64,000 bases of DNA from Clostridiaceae bacterium (GCA_018432235.1 JAHDLO010000015.1:1-64000), one strand, 5' to 3'. Shown: positions 25,732 to 35,611, counted from the first letter of the stretch. Numbers and translations are program-made. Notes: generated from the letters alone by a model not told the origin.

Positions 25732-26358
25732 ATGAAATTAGAAGAAACGGGACGCAAAAAGGAAAAGGGGACGCGGACGAAGCGCAGGCTGTTCGATTGT
25801 GCCGCCAGGCTTTTTCAGGAATACGACTTCGAGCAGGTGAGCGTGGATCAGATTGTGGAGGCAGCAGGGGTGGCCAAGGGCACATTTTATATCTATTTCC
25901 CTTCCAAGGATGCGTTGATCGCCGAATTTATCTCCGATTATGTGAATCAGGTAGATGCAGACTACCGCACAGTTTTGGAAAATGACGCGGCGGATACGCC
26001 AGTGTCCCAGCTTTTGCTGGGTCTGGTTGAAAAAATTGCCGACACGCTGACGGACAAGATTGGTCACAACAGCATGCGCACGGTCTACAAGCTGCTACTG
26101 GAGCAGAACCTCGGCATGAGCGTGGTCAAGGGCTACGGCAGAGACCTGTATGCAAGCTTTGCTGATTTACTGACGGAGGGAATCAGCCGGGGCGAGCTGA
26201 AGAGCCAGCTGTCCCCAGAAGAGCTGGCCCGCCATTTTGTCATGGCCATAAGGGGACTCAGCTACGAATGGTGCATCCGGTATCCGGACTTTGATCTCAA
26301 GGAGCAGTCGCTAGAACATTTCAAGCTGTTGTTGTCAGGCATCACAAGTAATTTGTAA
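25732..26358 (+). CDS. TetR/AcrR family transcriptional regulator
   Basis: About 208 residues. The N-terminal helix-turn-helix is clear: RLFDCAARLFQEYDFEQVSVDQIVEAAGVAKGTFYIYFPSK at about residues 20-60, the last part being the recognition helix and the TFYxYFxSK signature. The C-terminal ligand domain (TDKIGHNSMRTVYKLLLEQN) has no assigned ligand. ATG 25732 or TTG 25723 could start it; AAAGGA at 25714-25719 fits either. It has the same elevated G+C as the divergent giant SLH gene, so the two probably arrived together, with the regulator controlling the surface protein. A hairpin terminator follows at 26443-26490. Confidence 0.88.
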   Translation: MKLEETGRKKEKGTRTKRRLFDCAARLFQEYDFEQVSVDQIVEAAGVAKGTFYIYFPSKDALIAEFISDYVNQVDADYRTVLENDAADTPVSQLLLGLVEKIADTLTDKIGHNSMRTVYKLLLEQNLGMSVVKGYGRDLYASFADLLTEGISRGELKSQLSPEELARHFVMAIRGLSYEWCIRYPDFDLKEQSLEHFKLLLSGITSNL

Positions 26359-26442
26359 GCAGTATCGGGAATCAAAAAATATCGGTCTTTTAGGAAGTGC
26401 CTATAGCCAAAATGATTGAGCTCTACAGCGGCGGTATATTAA

Positions 26443-26490
26443 TAGGGTGTGCCATAATTTAAGCGAAAGCTTGGTGGTACACCCTGTTTT
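26443..26490 (+). terminator. Rho-independent terminator after tetR
   Basis: TAGGGTGT...ACACCCTG arms with an inner AAGC-gaa-AGCTT stem, followed by TTTT. 26491-26700 holds no gene that I can support. Confidence 0.6.
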
Positions 26491-26705
26491 GCATGCGTGT
26501 CGAAATAAGACGAACAAAAAACAGAGGAATATGTAGCATTATAAAGAATCCTTAAAATGGTTTGATTTTTATGTCTACAACTTGATGAGGGCCCACGATA
26601 AAGGAGAGTATGAAAAAAGTATGGTTATATTTGGAGGGTACATATGAATTCAATAATTCATTGTAAAATAAGGTTAAATTGCAACCAAAAATATGAGGTG
26701 TCAAA

Positions 26706-27827
26706 ATGACCATTACAGCATCAATATGTACAGATATTTATGCAATTATTATGCTATTTATAACAATATGGTTAGCGAATAGAAACCCAATTGGAAATAG
26801 ATCTAATAATAAAATTTACATATCTATGTCTGTGTTAACTATAGCTTTATTAGTTTTGGAAATATTAACTGTTTTAATAGGTCTTTCGACCAATAGCAAC
26901 CTCGTAATACCCCATCGTATAGCTAACGTTTTGGGTTTTACACTTAGCCCTGTAGTTCCTTTTATATTATTGAATTGCTATAATGGTAAAAATAAGGCAT
27001 TAAAAAATAGATTGCATGCAATACTCTTATGTATTAATGCCATTATGTGTATTATAAGCTATAGAACCGGCTGGATATTTTTTGTTGATGACCGAAATCA
27101 ATATTATAGGGGAGAGCTATTTTTAATACCCATGATAATTAGTACGTATTATTTTGTTGCACTAGTGATAGATGTTATAAAAAGCATTGGTGATTTTAGA
27201 ACAGAAAATAATAAGCTTATGATTTCAATATATTTTTTCCCTATGATTGGAGCAATTCTTCAGATTGCCTTTAAGGATATATTATTAATATGGGGAAGCA
27301 TGGCAATATCTTTAGTATTTTATTATATATTATTAAGAGAGCTTCAATTCAGATATGATGCTCAAACTGGAATTAAAAACCGTCTTGCATTTGATAAAGA
27401 AATGGGAAAATATATTAATTCTGGTAAAAATGCAGCGATTGTTGTACTAGACATCAATTATTTAAAAAGGATTAACGATAGGTACGGGCATAAAGAAGGA
27501 GATGATGTCATCATTAATGCTGCTCGAATAATAAAAGAAAGCTTTATAAGTATAGGGGAAGCATTTAGGATTGGTGGAGATGAATTTTGTGTCATATGCG
27601 AGGAAACAACAAAAGAATCAGTGGATGCAGCACTAATTAATTTAGAGGAGTTATTGATTGAAGCAAATAAAGAACGTACCATTAAAATTGAAATGGCATA
27701 TGGTTATGACTTTTATAGAAAAAGTGAGAATGAAAGCATATACGTTATATTTTCTAAAGCGGATTATGCTATGTATGACCACAAGGCAAATTCAAAGAGA
27801 CTATATGGTAGAGGAGTTACAGACTAA
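26706..27827 (+). CDS. Membrane-bound diguanylate cyclase (GGDEF)
   Basis: 373 residues, ATG 26706 behind GAGGTG. The N-terminal 215 residues contain about seven hydrophobic segments, a 7TM-like sensor module. The C-terminal GGDEF domain starts at TGIKNRLAFDKE, with DINYLKRINDRYGHKEGDD (metal-binding Asp) and the active-site loop RIGGDEFCVI intact. It makes cyclic di-GMP from GTP. No RxxD inhibitory site directly before GGDEF is apparent and no EAL domain is present. It stands alone; a strong hairpin terminator follows at 27920-27960. Confidence 0.9.
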   Translation: MTITASICTDIYAIIMLFITIWLANRNPIGNRSNNKIYISMSVLTIALLVLEILTVLIGLSTNSNLVIPHRIANVLGFTLSPVVPFILLNCYNGKNKALKNRLHAILLCINAIMCIISYRTGWIFFVDDRNQYYRGELFLIPMIISTYYFVALVIDVIKSIGDFRTENNKLMISIYFFPMIGAILQIAFKDILLIWGSMAISLVFYYILLRELQFRYDAQTGIKNRLAFDKEMGKYINSGKNAAIVVLDINYLKRINDRYGHKEGDDVIINAARIIKESFISIGEAFRIGGDEFCVICEETTKESVDAALINLEELLIEANKERTIKIEMAYGYDFYRKSENESIYVIFSKADYAMYDHKANSKRLYGRGVTD

Positions 27828-27919
27828 CAAAAATGGAATGTTTAACATGTTAATTTTGATCTGAGACAATGGAATGCCTTTCTGCCAAGGGTTTAATAGG
27901 ATTTGCATAGAATAAAGCA

Positions 27920-27962
27920 AGGGTATTATTTCTTAGTAGGTTTAAGAAATAATACCTTATTT
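27920..27962 (+). terminator. Terminator hairpin (dispersed copy)
   Basis: GGTATTATTTCTT and AAGAAATAATACC flank a nine-base loop and are followed by TTATTTTTATT. The same arms recur in a longer perfect hairpin at 39193-39250. Confidence 0.75.
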
Positions 27963-27999
27963 TTATTGTTTATTGGCTAACACCATATATAAAAATTAT

Positions 28000-28105
28000 G
28001 AGTCATGGGGAGAAGCATTAGAAGAAATATTTAGAGAAGATCATCAAGGGTTCTATAAAGATTGAACAAAGCTTGCAATCAAAGCTTTTTTGAAAAGCTT
28101 GATGC
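28000..28105 (+). pseudogene. Fragment of an APH-family kinase gene
   Basis: About 100 bases are clearly related to 41650-41755, inside the kinase gene of this window: SWGE.L.E.FREDH.GFYKD is readable, then a stop replaces Trp. The rest of the gene is missing. It is a dead partial duplicate. The remainder of 27963-28324 shows no gene. Confidence 0.7.
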
Positions 28106-28324
28106 CTTAATATCGAATTATGTTAAAAAACGATGCTTCAGTATTTAACAGCTATTTTTGATCGATAAATGAATAGCATATGTATTGCGATAAAAATGTA
28201 AAATCTAGAAAGTAAAATGTAGTGAAAAGCATGTAAAGGCTAAGCAGAGCCATATTTATATAGACTTGACTTTTCATACATACACTAATATACTTAAATC
28301 AAATTTAGGAGGTATTGCATAGCT

Positions 28325-29716
28325 ATGATAACTAACGATTTATTAAGAAAGGCTTTAGAAGCATTCCCTAATTTTATTGTTGTAGACTCAGCAGGTATAA
28401 TAGTGTATCTTAATAATATTTATGCAAGATTTTTGGGTGTCGATCAGGATGAGGCTATAGGTAAGCATGTGAAAAATGTGATACCAAATAGTCGAATGGA
28501 TAAAGTTGTTGAGACAGGTATTGCTGAAATGGGTTCTATAATGAATCTTTATAATCATGAAAAACAGGAAAATACAACGTTGGTCTGTAATAGAATCCCA
28601 ATTATAGAAGAAGGTAAGATTTTGGGGGCTGTAGCAGCAACAACTTTAAATAATATTTTTGAGGTAGACATGCTATATCGTGAGCTGCAGAGAACGAAGA
28701 ATGAAAATCAAAGCATGATAAAGCAAATCGAGTCATATAAAATGCATATAAATCCAATGGAAAGTGTAATTGGCAACTCACAAGTAATAAAAGAGTTAAA
28801 GCAATCTATTAGGGATTATGCTAAGTCAAACCTTCCAATACTTATAACTGGTGAAACAGGTGTTGGTAAAGAGGTGTTTGCAAATGCAATTCACCAGGTT
28901 AGTGATCGTTTCCTGAATAACTATGTCAAAATCAATTGTGCTGCAATACCCCATGATTTATTAGAATCAGAATTATTTGGATATGCAGAAGGGGCTTTTT
29001 CAGGTGCCCAAAAGGGTGGTAAAATGGGGAAATTCGAGCTAGCTAATAATGGCACAATTCTACTGGATGAAATTGGTGAAATGCCATTATCTCTACAGAC
29101 AAAATTATTACGAGTGCTGCAGGAAAATGAATTGCAAAGGTTAGGCTGTGTAAAAACTATTAAATTGAATATTAGAATTATTTGCAGTACAAACAGTGAT
29201 TTGGAGGATTTAATCGAAAAAAGACTGTTTCGCGAAGATTTATATTATAGAATTAATGTAGTTAATATAATTATTCCACCATTAAGAGACCGTTTGACAG
29301 ATATACCCGCTTTGTGTCATCACTTTATATGTAAAATTAACGCTATTGAGGGATTAAATGTAAGTGAAATTTCTGATGAGGTCCTTGGTATTTTTCAAGA
29401 TTATAAATGGCCAGGGAATATTAGAGAATTAGAAAATACGATTCATCGTTCAGTCGTGTTATGTAAAGTAGGATCTATTCAAAAAAAGCATTGTATGTTT
29501 TTTATAAATAAAATCATTCAAAGTAATCTAGCTAGCTACTCCAGAAATGACTTAAAGGACTTAACAAATAATACAGAAATTAGTGCAATTATAGATGCAC
29601 TTAAAAGAGCAAATGGAAACAAATCTAAAGCAGCTAAATTATTAAATATAGACCGAAGTCTTCTCTATAGCAAAATTAAGAAGTACAATTTAAATGATAA
29701 AGATGAACTTATTTAA
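28325..29716 (+). CDS. Sigma-54-dependent transcriptional activator (PAS-AAA-Fis)
   Basis: 463 residues, ATG 28325 behind TTAGGAGG. The N-terminal PAS domain (about 10-110, FIVVDSAGIIVYLNN) senses an unknown signal. The AAA+ domain has Walker A GETGVGKE (about 178), the sigma-54 contact loop GAFSGA (the variant of GAFTGA with Ser), Walker B TILLDEIGEM and the R-finger region. The C-terminal Fis-type helix-turn-helix is NKSKAAKLLNIDRSLLYSKI. It is followed by a terminator and then by two operons, each carrying a sigma-54 promoter and a shared upstream inverted repeat, so it very probably activates both. Confidence 0.93.
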   Translation: MITNDLLRKALEAFPNFIVVDSAGIIVYLNNIYARFLGVDQDEAIGKHVKNVIPNSRMDKVVETGIAEMGSIMNLYNHEKQENTTLVCNRIPIIEEGKILGAVAATTLNNIFEVDMLYRELQRTKNENQSMIKQIESYKMHINPMESVIGNSQVIKELKQSIRDYAKSNLPILITGETGVGKEVFANAIHQVSDRFLNNYVKINCAAIPHDLLESELFGYAEGAFSGAQKGGKMGKFELANNGTILLDEIGEMPLSLQTKLLRVLQENELQRLGCVKTIKLNIRIICSTNSDLEDLIEKRLFREDLYYRINVVNIIIPPLRDRLTDIPALCHHFICKINAIEGLNVSEISDEVLGIFQDYKWPGNIRELENTIHRSVVLCKVGSIQKKHCMFFINKIIQSNLASYSRNDLKDLTNNTEISAIIDALKRANGNKSKAAKLLNIDRSLLYSKIKKYNLNDKDELI

Positions 29717-29764
29717 ATCATAGCAAGTCAAGATGTTGAATATTAAGTAACAAATTTTTTACAA

Positions 29765-29811
29765 AGTCCTATGTATGAATAACTCTCGTACATAGGACTC
29801 CTTATTTTTTT
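29765..29811 (+). terminator. Rho-independent terminator
   Basis: AGTCCTATGTA (29765-29775) pairs perfectly with TACATAGGACT (29789-29799), followed by a T-rich run. It ends the activator transcript. Confidence 0.85.
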
Positions 29812-29870
29812 GAAAGAAAAGCGATGGTTTGAAAGGAATTGATAAGGAACAGTATTTTGTTGTTATAAAG

Positions 29871-29907
29871 TGTAGTAATTTTCTACAATGTCATAACAAT
29901 TACTACA
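29871..29907. promoter_or_regulatory. Upstream activator site for the sigma-54 regulator
   Basis: TGTAGTAATT and AATTACTACA, perfect 10-bp inverted repeat separated by 17 bases, about 50-90 bases before the -24/-12 promoter. A closely similar pair lies before the second operon at 35525-35562. Confidence 0.7.
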
Positions 29908-29957
29908 CAATATAGTCCGTTATAGGAAAAAAACATTGAAAATAACCACTTTTCATT

Positions 29958-29975
29958 TTGGCATAAAGCTTGCTT
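29958..29975 (+). promoter_or_regulatory. Sigma-54 (-24/-12) promoter
   Basis: TTGGCAT-AAAGC-TTGCTT: the invariant GG and GC are present with correct spacing. It drives the operon starting at 30089. Confidence 0.85.
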
Positions 29976-30088
29976 ATTAATATTCTGAAGGGTTTCAAAT
30001 ATTACATAAAAGGAGGAGTTAGCCAGGTAAAGTACGCAATTTAATAAACTAGTAAAGCGTATTAAATTTAAAATCGGAGGGATAAATT

Positions 30089-30988
30089 ATGGAAAAAGTT
30101 ATAATTACTGCTGCTATAACAGGAGCGGTGCATATTCCAAGTATGTCTGATTATTTGCCAATAGAAACTGAGCAAATAATAAATGAGGCAGTAGCAGCCA
30201 ATAAAGCAGGAGCTGCTATAGTTCATCTACATGCACGTGATCCAAAAACCGGCCAGCCGACGGGAAGTCCTGAATTAATGAAAAGGATTGTTGATGGTGT
30301 TAGAAGCAAATGCGACGTTGTCATAGGGATAACAACAGGCGGCGCAATTGGAATGACATCTGAAGAAAGACTTGCATCGGTGCCGATTTGCAAAGCAGAA
30401 CTGGCCTCTTGTAATGCAGGCTCAGTGAACTTTTGCTTTTCACCAATTGCTGAAAAAATAAAAGAAGCTAAATTTGATTGGGAAATACCATTTGTAAAAA
30501 ACACCTATAAGGTTCCTTTTGTAAATACCTTCCAAGGCATCGAAGATTACATTCGTATAATGAGTGAAAATGGAACAAAGCCAGAATTTGAAGTTTATGA
30601 AGTGGGAATGCTCAGCAATATCGCTTATTTTATAAAAAAGGGAATGTTAAAAGGACCTATCTACATTCAATTTGTACTAGGAATAATGGGTGGTTTACCT
30701 GCAACAGTGGATAATCTTTTGTTTCTATATAATTCAGCTAAGAGCATATTAGGTGATAAATTTATTTGGTCTTGTGCAGCTGCGGGAAGAGCACAATTCG
30801 ACATTACTACAGCTGCTATGATTTTAGGCGGAAATGTTAGAGTGGGTCTGGAAGACAATCTATATATATCTAAGGGAGTCCTTGCTAAATCAAATGCAGA
30901 ACCTGTAGCTAAGGTTAAAGAAATTGCAGCCCTATTAGATAGAAAAATTGCTACTCCAGATGAGGCAAGAGAAGTGCTGTTTGGATAG
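30089..30988 (+). CDS. Beta-keto acid cleavage enzyme (BKACE/DUF849)
   Basis: 299 residues, ATG 30089 behind CGGAGGG. BKACE enzymes condense a beta-keto acid with acetyl-CoA to give acetoacetate and a shortened acyl-CoA; known substrates include 3-keto-5-aminohexanoate (Kce, lysine fermentation) and 3-dehydrocarnitine. Zinc ligands are seen in VHLHARDP (about residues 46-50), TTGGA follows, and GLEDNLYI near 250 corresponds to the conserved Glu-Asp pair. It leads an operon with CoA-transferase and thiolase, which would recycle the acetoacetate. No lysine aminomutase, carnitine CoA enzymes or betaine genes are near, so the substrate cannot be fixed. Confidence 0.88.
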   Translation: MEKVIITAAITGAVHIPSMSDYLPIETEQIINEAVAANKAGAAIVHLHARDPKTGQPTGSPELMKRIVDGVRSKCDVVIGITTGGAIGMTSEERLASVPICKAELASCNAGSVNFCFSPIAEKIKEAKFDWEIPFVKNTYKVPFVNTFQGIEDYIRIMSENGTKPEFEVYEVGMLSNIAYFIKKGMLKGPIYIQFVLGIMGGLPATVDNLLFLYNSAKSILGDKFIWSCAAAGRAQFDITTAAMILGGNVRVGLEDNLYISKGVLAKSNAEPVAKVKEIAALLDRKIATPDEAREVLFG

Positions 30989-31082
30989 TAGCAAGGGCCT
31001 TGAAATGCAATTTATAAAATAATAGAACAAACAAATAGACTAAATGTATTTAATTATACATCTGGCTTTAGAGGTGATCAGT

Positions 31083-31736
31083 ATGACAAAGATAAAAACG
31101 CTACAGGAAGTTTTAGCTTGCATTAAAGATGATATGTCAATTATGATTGGCGGCTTTTTAGGGACGGGAACCCCAGAAGGCATTATTGATGGACTGGTGG
31201 ATAAAGGTGTTAAAAATCTTACTATCATAGGCAATGATACTGGGTTTGAAAATGTGGGAATTGGCAAGCTAATTACTAATAAATTAGTAAAAAGGGTTAT
31301 TACCTCCCACATAGGTACTAATCCTGAAACAGGAAGACAAATGAATAGTGGGGAAATAGCAGTAGAATTAGTGCCGCAAGGAACGTTAGCTGAAAGAATA
31401 AGAAGTGCTGGTGCCGGTTTAGGGGGATTTCTTACTCCTACAGGAATAGGAACACTGGTAGAAGAGGGCAAAGAGAAGATTGTGATAGGAGATAAAGAAT
31501 ACCTATTAGAATTACCATTAAAAGCTGATATTGCCCTATTGAAGGGAGCAAAGGTTGATGTTAAGGGAAACATTTACTATGATATGGCGGCTAGAAATTT
31601 TAATCCTTTAATGGCAATGGCGGCTGACCTTGTAATTGTAGAAGCAGAAGAAATTGTTGAAGCTGGAGAGATTGACCCAAATCATGTGATGACACCAGGC
31701 ATATTTGTTGACATCCTTGTAAAGGAGGGAAAATAG
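31083..31736 (+). CDS. atoD: CoA-transferase subunit A (AtoD-like)
   Basis: 217 residues from ATG 31083; AGAGGTGAT precedes it, whereas the upstream ATG at 31044 has none. Family I CoA-transferase alpha subunit: [16 protein letters not shown] (glycine-rich CoA site, about 20-35), [13 protein letters not shown], and [13 protein letters not shown]. With the next gene it moves CoA between acetoacetate and acetate or butyrate. Its TAG is followed within one base by the ATG of subunit B, so the subunits are co-translated. It lies in the sigma-54 operon downstream of the beta-keto acid cleavage enzyme that generates acetoacetate. Confidence 0.93.
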   Translation: MTKIKTLQEVLACIKDDMSIMIGGFLGTGTPEGIIDGLVDKGVKNLTIIGNDTGFENVGIGKLITNKLVKRVITSHIGTNPETGRQMNSGEIAVELVPQGTLAERIRSAGAGLGGFLTPTGIGTLVEEGKEKIVIGDKEYLLELPLKADIALLKGAKVDVKGNIYYDMAARNFNPLMAMAADLVIVEAEEIVEAGEIDPNHVMTPGIFVDILVKEGK

Positions 31737-31737
31737 C

Positions 31738-32397
31738 ATGGATACTCATCAAGCAAAAGAAATTATAGCCAAAAGGGTAGCAAAAGAATTTCAAAACGGT
31801 TATGTAGTAAATCTCGGTATAGGACTTCCAACACTGGTTGCAAATTATGTACCAGAAGGAATAGAAGTAATACTTCAATCAGAGAACGGTTTTGTTGGAA
31901 TGGGTCCATCAGCCGAAGCAGGGAAAGAAATCAAAAATCTTGTAAATGCAGGGGGGACGCCTGTTAGCCTAATACCAGGAGCTGCGTTTTTTGATAGCGC
32001 AACATCGTTTGCAATCATCCGTGGTGGTCATGTAGATGTAACTGTTTTAGGCGCTCTTCAAGTAGACGAAAAAGGCAACCTAGCTAATTGGATGGTTCCA
32101 GGCAGCATGGTTCCTGGGATGGGTGGTGCGATGGACTTAGTGGTAGGCGCAAAAAAAGTAATAGTTGCTATGAACCATACTGCAAGAGGGATTAAAAAAA
32201 TCCTAAAGAAATGTGATCTTCCTTTAACTGCAAAAGCACAGGTTAATTTGATTATTACAGAAATGGGTGTTATTGAGGTAATCAACCAAAGATTAGTTTT
32301 AAAAGAAATCAACCCGCATTTTACAATCAAAGAAGTTCAAGCTTCTACTGAAGCGGAATTGATTATTGCAGAAAACTTAAAGGTGATGGAATTATAA
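31738..32397 (+). CDS. atoA: CoA-transferase subunit B (AtoA-like)
   Basis: 219 residues, ATG 31738, GGAGGG upstream inside subunit A. The catalytic glutamate is in [10 protein letters not shown] (about residue 46); [16 protein letters not shown] and the C-terminal [10 protein letters not shown] complete the beta-subunit signature. It forms the heteromeric acetoacetate/butyrate-type CoA-transferase with the preceding product. Forty bases separate it from the thiolase, consistent with one transcript. Confidence 0.93.
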   Translation: MDTHQAKEIIAKRVAKEFQNGYVVNLGIGLPTLVANYVPEGIEVILQSENGFVGMGPSAEAGKEIKNLVNAGGTPVSLIPGAAFFDSATSFAIIRGGHVDVTVLGALQVDEKGNLANWMVPGSMVPGMGGAMDLVVGAKKVIVAMNHTARGIKKILKKCDLPLTAKAQVNLIITEMGVIEVINQRLVLKEINPHFTIKEVQASTEAELIIAENLKVMEL

Positions 32398-32437
32398 AAT
32401 AGCTGCATCATATTGCAGCTATTTGAGGAGGATGAAA

Positions 32438-33619
32438 ATGAAAAAGGAAGTTGTAATAGCAAGTGCTGTAAGAACAGCGATAGGCAGCTTTAATGGGAGT
32501 TTAGCAAGTGTTGCTCCTGCAGAATTGGGCGCTTTAGTTATTAAAGAAGCCTTAAAACGAGCTAATCTAAAAGTTACAGATGTTGATGAGGTGTATATGG
32601 GATGTGTATTACAAGCAGGCCATGGACAAGGTGTTGCTAGACAGGCATCTATAAAGGCAGGTATACCGGTGGAGGTTCCTGCAACCACTATCAACATGAT
32701 ATGTGGTTCTGGTTTAAAGACCGTGTCTTTGGCAACTCAGACTATATTAGCTGAGGATAATGAAGTTGTAGTTGTGGGTGGTACAGAAAATATGAGTCAA
32801 GCTGCTTATATAGTTGATAGTGCTAGATGGGGACAGCGAATGGGACATGGTAAGATCGTTGATACAATGATCAAAGATGGCTTAACTGATGCCTTTAATG
32901 ATTATCATATGGGTATTACAGCTGAAAATATAGCTGAGAAGTGGATAATTACAAGGGAAGAGCAAGATAAATTTGCTTTGTCTAGCCAGAATAAAGCTGA
33001 ATTAGCAAAAAAGGAAGGGCGTTTTAAGGATGAAATTGTACCTGTTGATATTTTAACTAGAAAGGGTTCAATCATCTTTGAAGAAGATGAATACATCAAA
33101 GAGGGACTTACTATTGAAGCTCTTCAAAAACTTAAACCGGCATTTAAAAAAGATGGTACTGTTACAGCAGGTAATGCTTCAGGCATAAACGATGGCGCCG
33201 CAGCCTTGGTTATTATGAGTAGAAAAAAGGCTGACGAACTAGGCATAATACCGTTAGCTACAATAGTATCCCATGCTTCAGCAGGAATAGAGCCCGAAAT
33301 TATGGGAGCAGGGCCTGTTCCAGCATCAAAGAAGGCTTTATCAAAAGCAAATCTTCAAATCGAAGACATTGATTTAATAGAAGCCAATGAGGCTTTTGCT
33401 AGCCAATCAATTGCAGTATCTAGGGATTTAGAGTTAGACATGGCTAAGGTTAATGTTAATGGTGGGGCTATTGCATTGGGTCATCCTGTAGGTGCTAGTG
33501 GCGCTAGAATACTAGTAAGCTTATTATATGAAATGAAGAGAAGGGAAGTAAAATATGGCTTAGCTACCCTTTGTGTAGGTGGCGGTATGGGAGAAACGAT
33601 AATAGTTGAAAGGAAGTGA
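32438..33619 (+). CDS. atoB: Acetyl-CoA C-acetyltransferase (thiolase)
   Basis: 393 residues, ATG 32438 behind GAGGAGG at 32425-32431. All thiolase landmarks are present: nucleophilic Cys in [11 protein letters not shown] (about residue 88), [24 protein letters not shown] (catalytic His) and CVGGGMG (second Cys). It splits acetoacetyl-CoA into two acetyl-CoA, or runs in reverse. Last gene of the first operon; a weak AAGAAC...GTTCTT stem follows the stop, and then the remnant flank of the IS insertion. Confidence 0.94.
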   Translation: MKKEVVIASAVRTAIGSFNGSLASVAPAELGALVIKEALKRANLKVTDVDEVYMGCVLQAGHGQGVARQASIKAGIPVEVPATTINMICGSGLKTVSLATQTILAEDNEVVVVGGTENMSQAAYIVDSARWGQRMGHGKIVDTMIKDGLTDAFNDYHMGITAENIAEKWIITREEQDKFALSSQNKAELAKKEGRFKDEIVPVDILTRKGSIIFEEDEYIKEGLTIEALQKLKPAFKKDGTVTAGNASGINDGAAALVIMSRKKADELGIIPLATIVSHASAGIEPEIMGAGPVPASKKALSKANLQIEDIDLIEANEAFASQSIAVSRDLELDMAKVNVNGGAIALGHPVGASGARILVSLLYEMKRREVKYGLATLCVGGGMGETIIVERK

Positions 33620-33799
33620 AAGAACAGGTAAAAAAACTTCGTTCTTTTCATTAGGTTTTAACGGCGCAAAGTTCATTTTTCATGATCTTCTGACTTATGA
33701 TATTTAGGGCTTTCTCAATGGAAGGGTCAGATGGAAGGATGAACTTTGTTTTGTTATGCTTTTAAGCATAAAGTCTTGTTCACGAGCCTCCTTTCACTA

Positions 33800-35507
33800 T
33801 GAAAAGCTATTAGGCGTTTGCGAAACGCCGCAACCCACATTATTGCGGGACTCTTTTAAACATAAAAAATATAACTCCTCACCAGATTGTGGTAAAATTG
33901 AATTGACAGAAACAAATTCACCCAACCCGAAAGGAGTTATATATGCCTATTCTAACACATAAACAGCTTTCTTTGGCTGAAATTTATTCTGATTGTGCCA
34001 ATTATTTTGAAAATGACAAGAATCACTTTCTTTCTCTTTTAAAAGAGAACCTTAATCTTGATGAGTTAATACCTCTTTCTTTTTATCGTAATTACTATTC
34101 ATCTACTGGTAGACCTAGAGAATATCATCTTAATTCTATGATCTGGGCTTTGCTTTTGCAGCGTATTTTCTCTATTCCAACAGATATGTTACTGCTTACT
34201 TTTCTTCAGTTTTCTCAGGAACTTAGAAATTTTTGTGGATTCATCAATGTTCCTGATCCTTCTAGATTTACTAGATTCAAGCAAGATTTCTTACCTGATT
34301 TGCAATCATTCTTTAATCATCTTGTGGATGTCACTGAGCCTATTTGTCAAGCCATTGACCCTCCTAAGGCTTCTATGACCATCTTTGATACTTCTGGTAT
34401 TGAAGCTTTTGTTGCTGAAAACAATCCTAAATATGCTAATAAAATAATTAAACAGCTTAAAGCTTTTAAAAAGGCTCTTAGCCTTGATGACTCCTATGAT
34501 CCATATAAAGCAGCCTATGGCTCCATGCCTTCCCATGCAGCTGCTAATCCTCAGATCAAGCAGCTTTTTATCAATGGTCATTTTTGTTATGTCTATAAAT
34601 TTGGTATGATCACCAATGGTCTTGGTATCGTTCGTGATATTACTTTTTATGACCAAGATTTTATGAATGCTCATCCTGACATTGTTGTTGAGAAAAAGTC
34701 TGATTCTCCTGATAGGGATAAATCCCTCGGTGATGCTAAAGCTCTTTTGCCAGTTTTGTCTGACTTTTTTAATAAACATCCTCAGATTCAACCTGACATC
34801 TTTATTGGTGATGCTGCTTTTGATACCATTCCTATCTACAAAGGAATTTTTTCGGATTTCAAGTTCAATAAAGCCTATATTCCCCTTAATCCTCGGTCTT
34901 CACTTAGCAGCTCTGAGTACATCCTTACTGAGAATGGTATTCCTTGTTGTCCTAATGACCCTAAGCTTCCTATGAAGCCTGAGGGCAATTCGTCCCACCT
35001 TCGGTGTGGTATTCCTACTTTCAAGTTTGTCTGTCCTAAAATGTCTTGGACTAAATGTGAAGACGGTAAGTATCGACGCCGGCATAGCTGTGATAATCCC
35101 TGTACTTCTTCACCTTGTGGCCGAATGGTTTATGTTTACCCTGAAAAAGACTTGCGTGCTTATCCTGGCACCATTCGTGGTACTGATGATTGGAATGAAA
35201 CCTACAAAAACAGAGGTGTCGTTGAACAAACCATTAACCATTTTAAAGATAGCTTTTGTATTGCTAATCGTAGAACTCAGAATGCTAAAACATTACATGC
35301 TGATTTATTGCTTGCTGGAATTACTCAACTTGTTTCTGTTATCCTTGCTGATAAAATTCATCAACACAAATATATCAGAAGTTTAAAACCACTTATTGCA
35401 TAGTTAACCATTAAGCTTTATCTCTTTTAAAATTTAATCAGAAATCAATTTTCTGCTCTTCTAACTATTTTTCAAATTTAGTTTCGCAATTACCTATGAA
35501 AAGCTAT
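33800..35507 (+). mobile_element. IS1182-type insertion sequence with target duplication
   Basis: The element spans about 33811-35496. Its ends TAGGCGTTTGCGAAAC (33811-33826) and the reverse complement of GTTTCGCAATTACCTA (35481-35496) match 13 of 16. It is flanked on both sides by TGAAAAGCTAT (33800-33810 and 35497-35507), an 11-bp direct repeat taken as the target duplication. It carries one full-length transposase gene. It separates the thiolase end of operon one from the regulatory region of operon two without touching the second sigma-54 promoter. Confidence 0.85.
33943..35403 (+). CDS. IS1182 family transposase
   Basis: 486 residues, ATG 33943 behind GAAAGGAG. DDE transposase: the N-terminal DUF772-type region (PLSFYRNYYSSTGRPREYHLNSMIWALLLQ), catalytic-type aspartates in TIFDTSG and FIGDAAFDT, and a C-terminal RGVVEQTINHFKD supplying the glutamate. 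A cysteine-rich insert (CGIPTFKFVCPKM, C...C) lies near 360-400, as usual in this family. The frame is intact, so the copy may be active. Codon use (many T-ending codons) differs from the flanking operons. Confidence 0.92.
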   Translation: MPILTHKQLSLAEIYSDCANYFENDKNHFLSLLKENLNLDELIPLSFYRNYYSSTGRPREYHLNSMIWALLLQRIFSIPTDMLLLTFLQFSQELRNFCGFINVPDPSRFTRFKQDFLPDLQSFFNHLVDVTEPICQAIDPPKASMTIFDTSGIEAFVAENNPKYANKIIKQLKAFKKALSLDDSYDPYKAAYGSMPSHAAANPQIKQLFINGHFCYVYKFGMITNGLGIVRDITFYDQDFMNAHPDIVVEKKSDSPDRDKSLGDAKALLPVLSDFFNKHPQIQPDIFIGDAAFDTIPIYKGIFSDFKFNKAYIPLNPRSSLSSSEYILTENGIPCCPNDPKLPMKPEGNSSHLRCGIPTFKFVCPKMSWTKCEDGKYRRRHSCDNPCTSSPCGRMVYVYPEKDLRAYPGTIRGTDDWNETYKNRGVVEQTINHFKDSFCIANRRTQNAKTLHADLLLAGITQLVSVILADKIHQHKYIRSLKPLIA

Positions 35508-35524
35508 AAAACTATAGAAGCTGC

Positions 35525-35562
35525 TGTAGCAATCCTCTACAAAAATCACAATAATTACTACA
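35525..35562. promoter_or_regulatory. Upstream activator site, second operon
   Basis: TGTAGCAATC and AATTACTACA with 18 bases between, the counterpart of the inverted repeat at 29871-29907; the right arm is identical. It begins only 18 bases after the IS target duplication. Confidence 0.65.
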
Positions 35563-35611
35563 CTATTAAAATTTTGATAGCAGAGAGTGTTGAAAAATAG
35601 GTCTTTTCAAC

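Noticed and set aside
29821..29910. CRISPR-like or phage operator repeats before the BKACE operon
   Set aside because: Only a single inverted repeat is present, repeated once before the second co-regulated operon; it fits an activator site.
30223..32697. Antisense frames across the BKACE/CoA-transferase/thiolase genes
   Set aside because: Shadows of strongly conserved enzymes on the other strand, without independent evidence.
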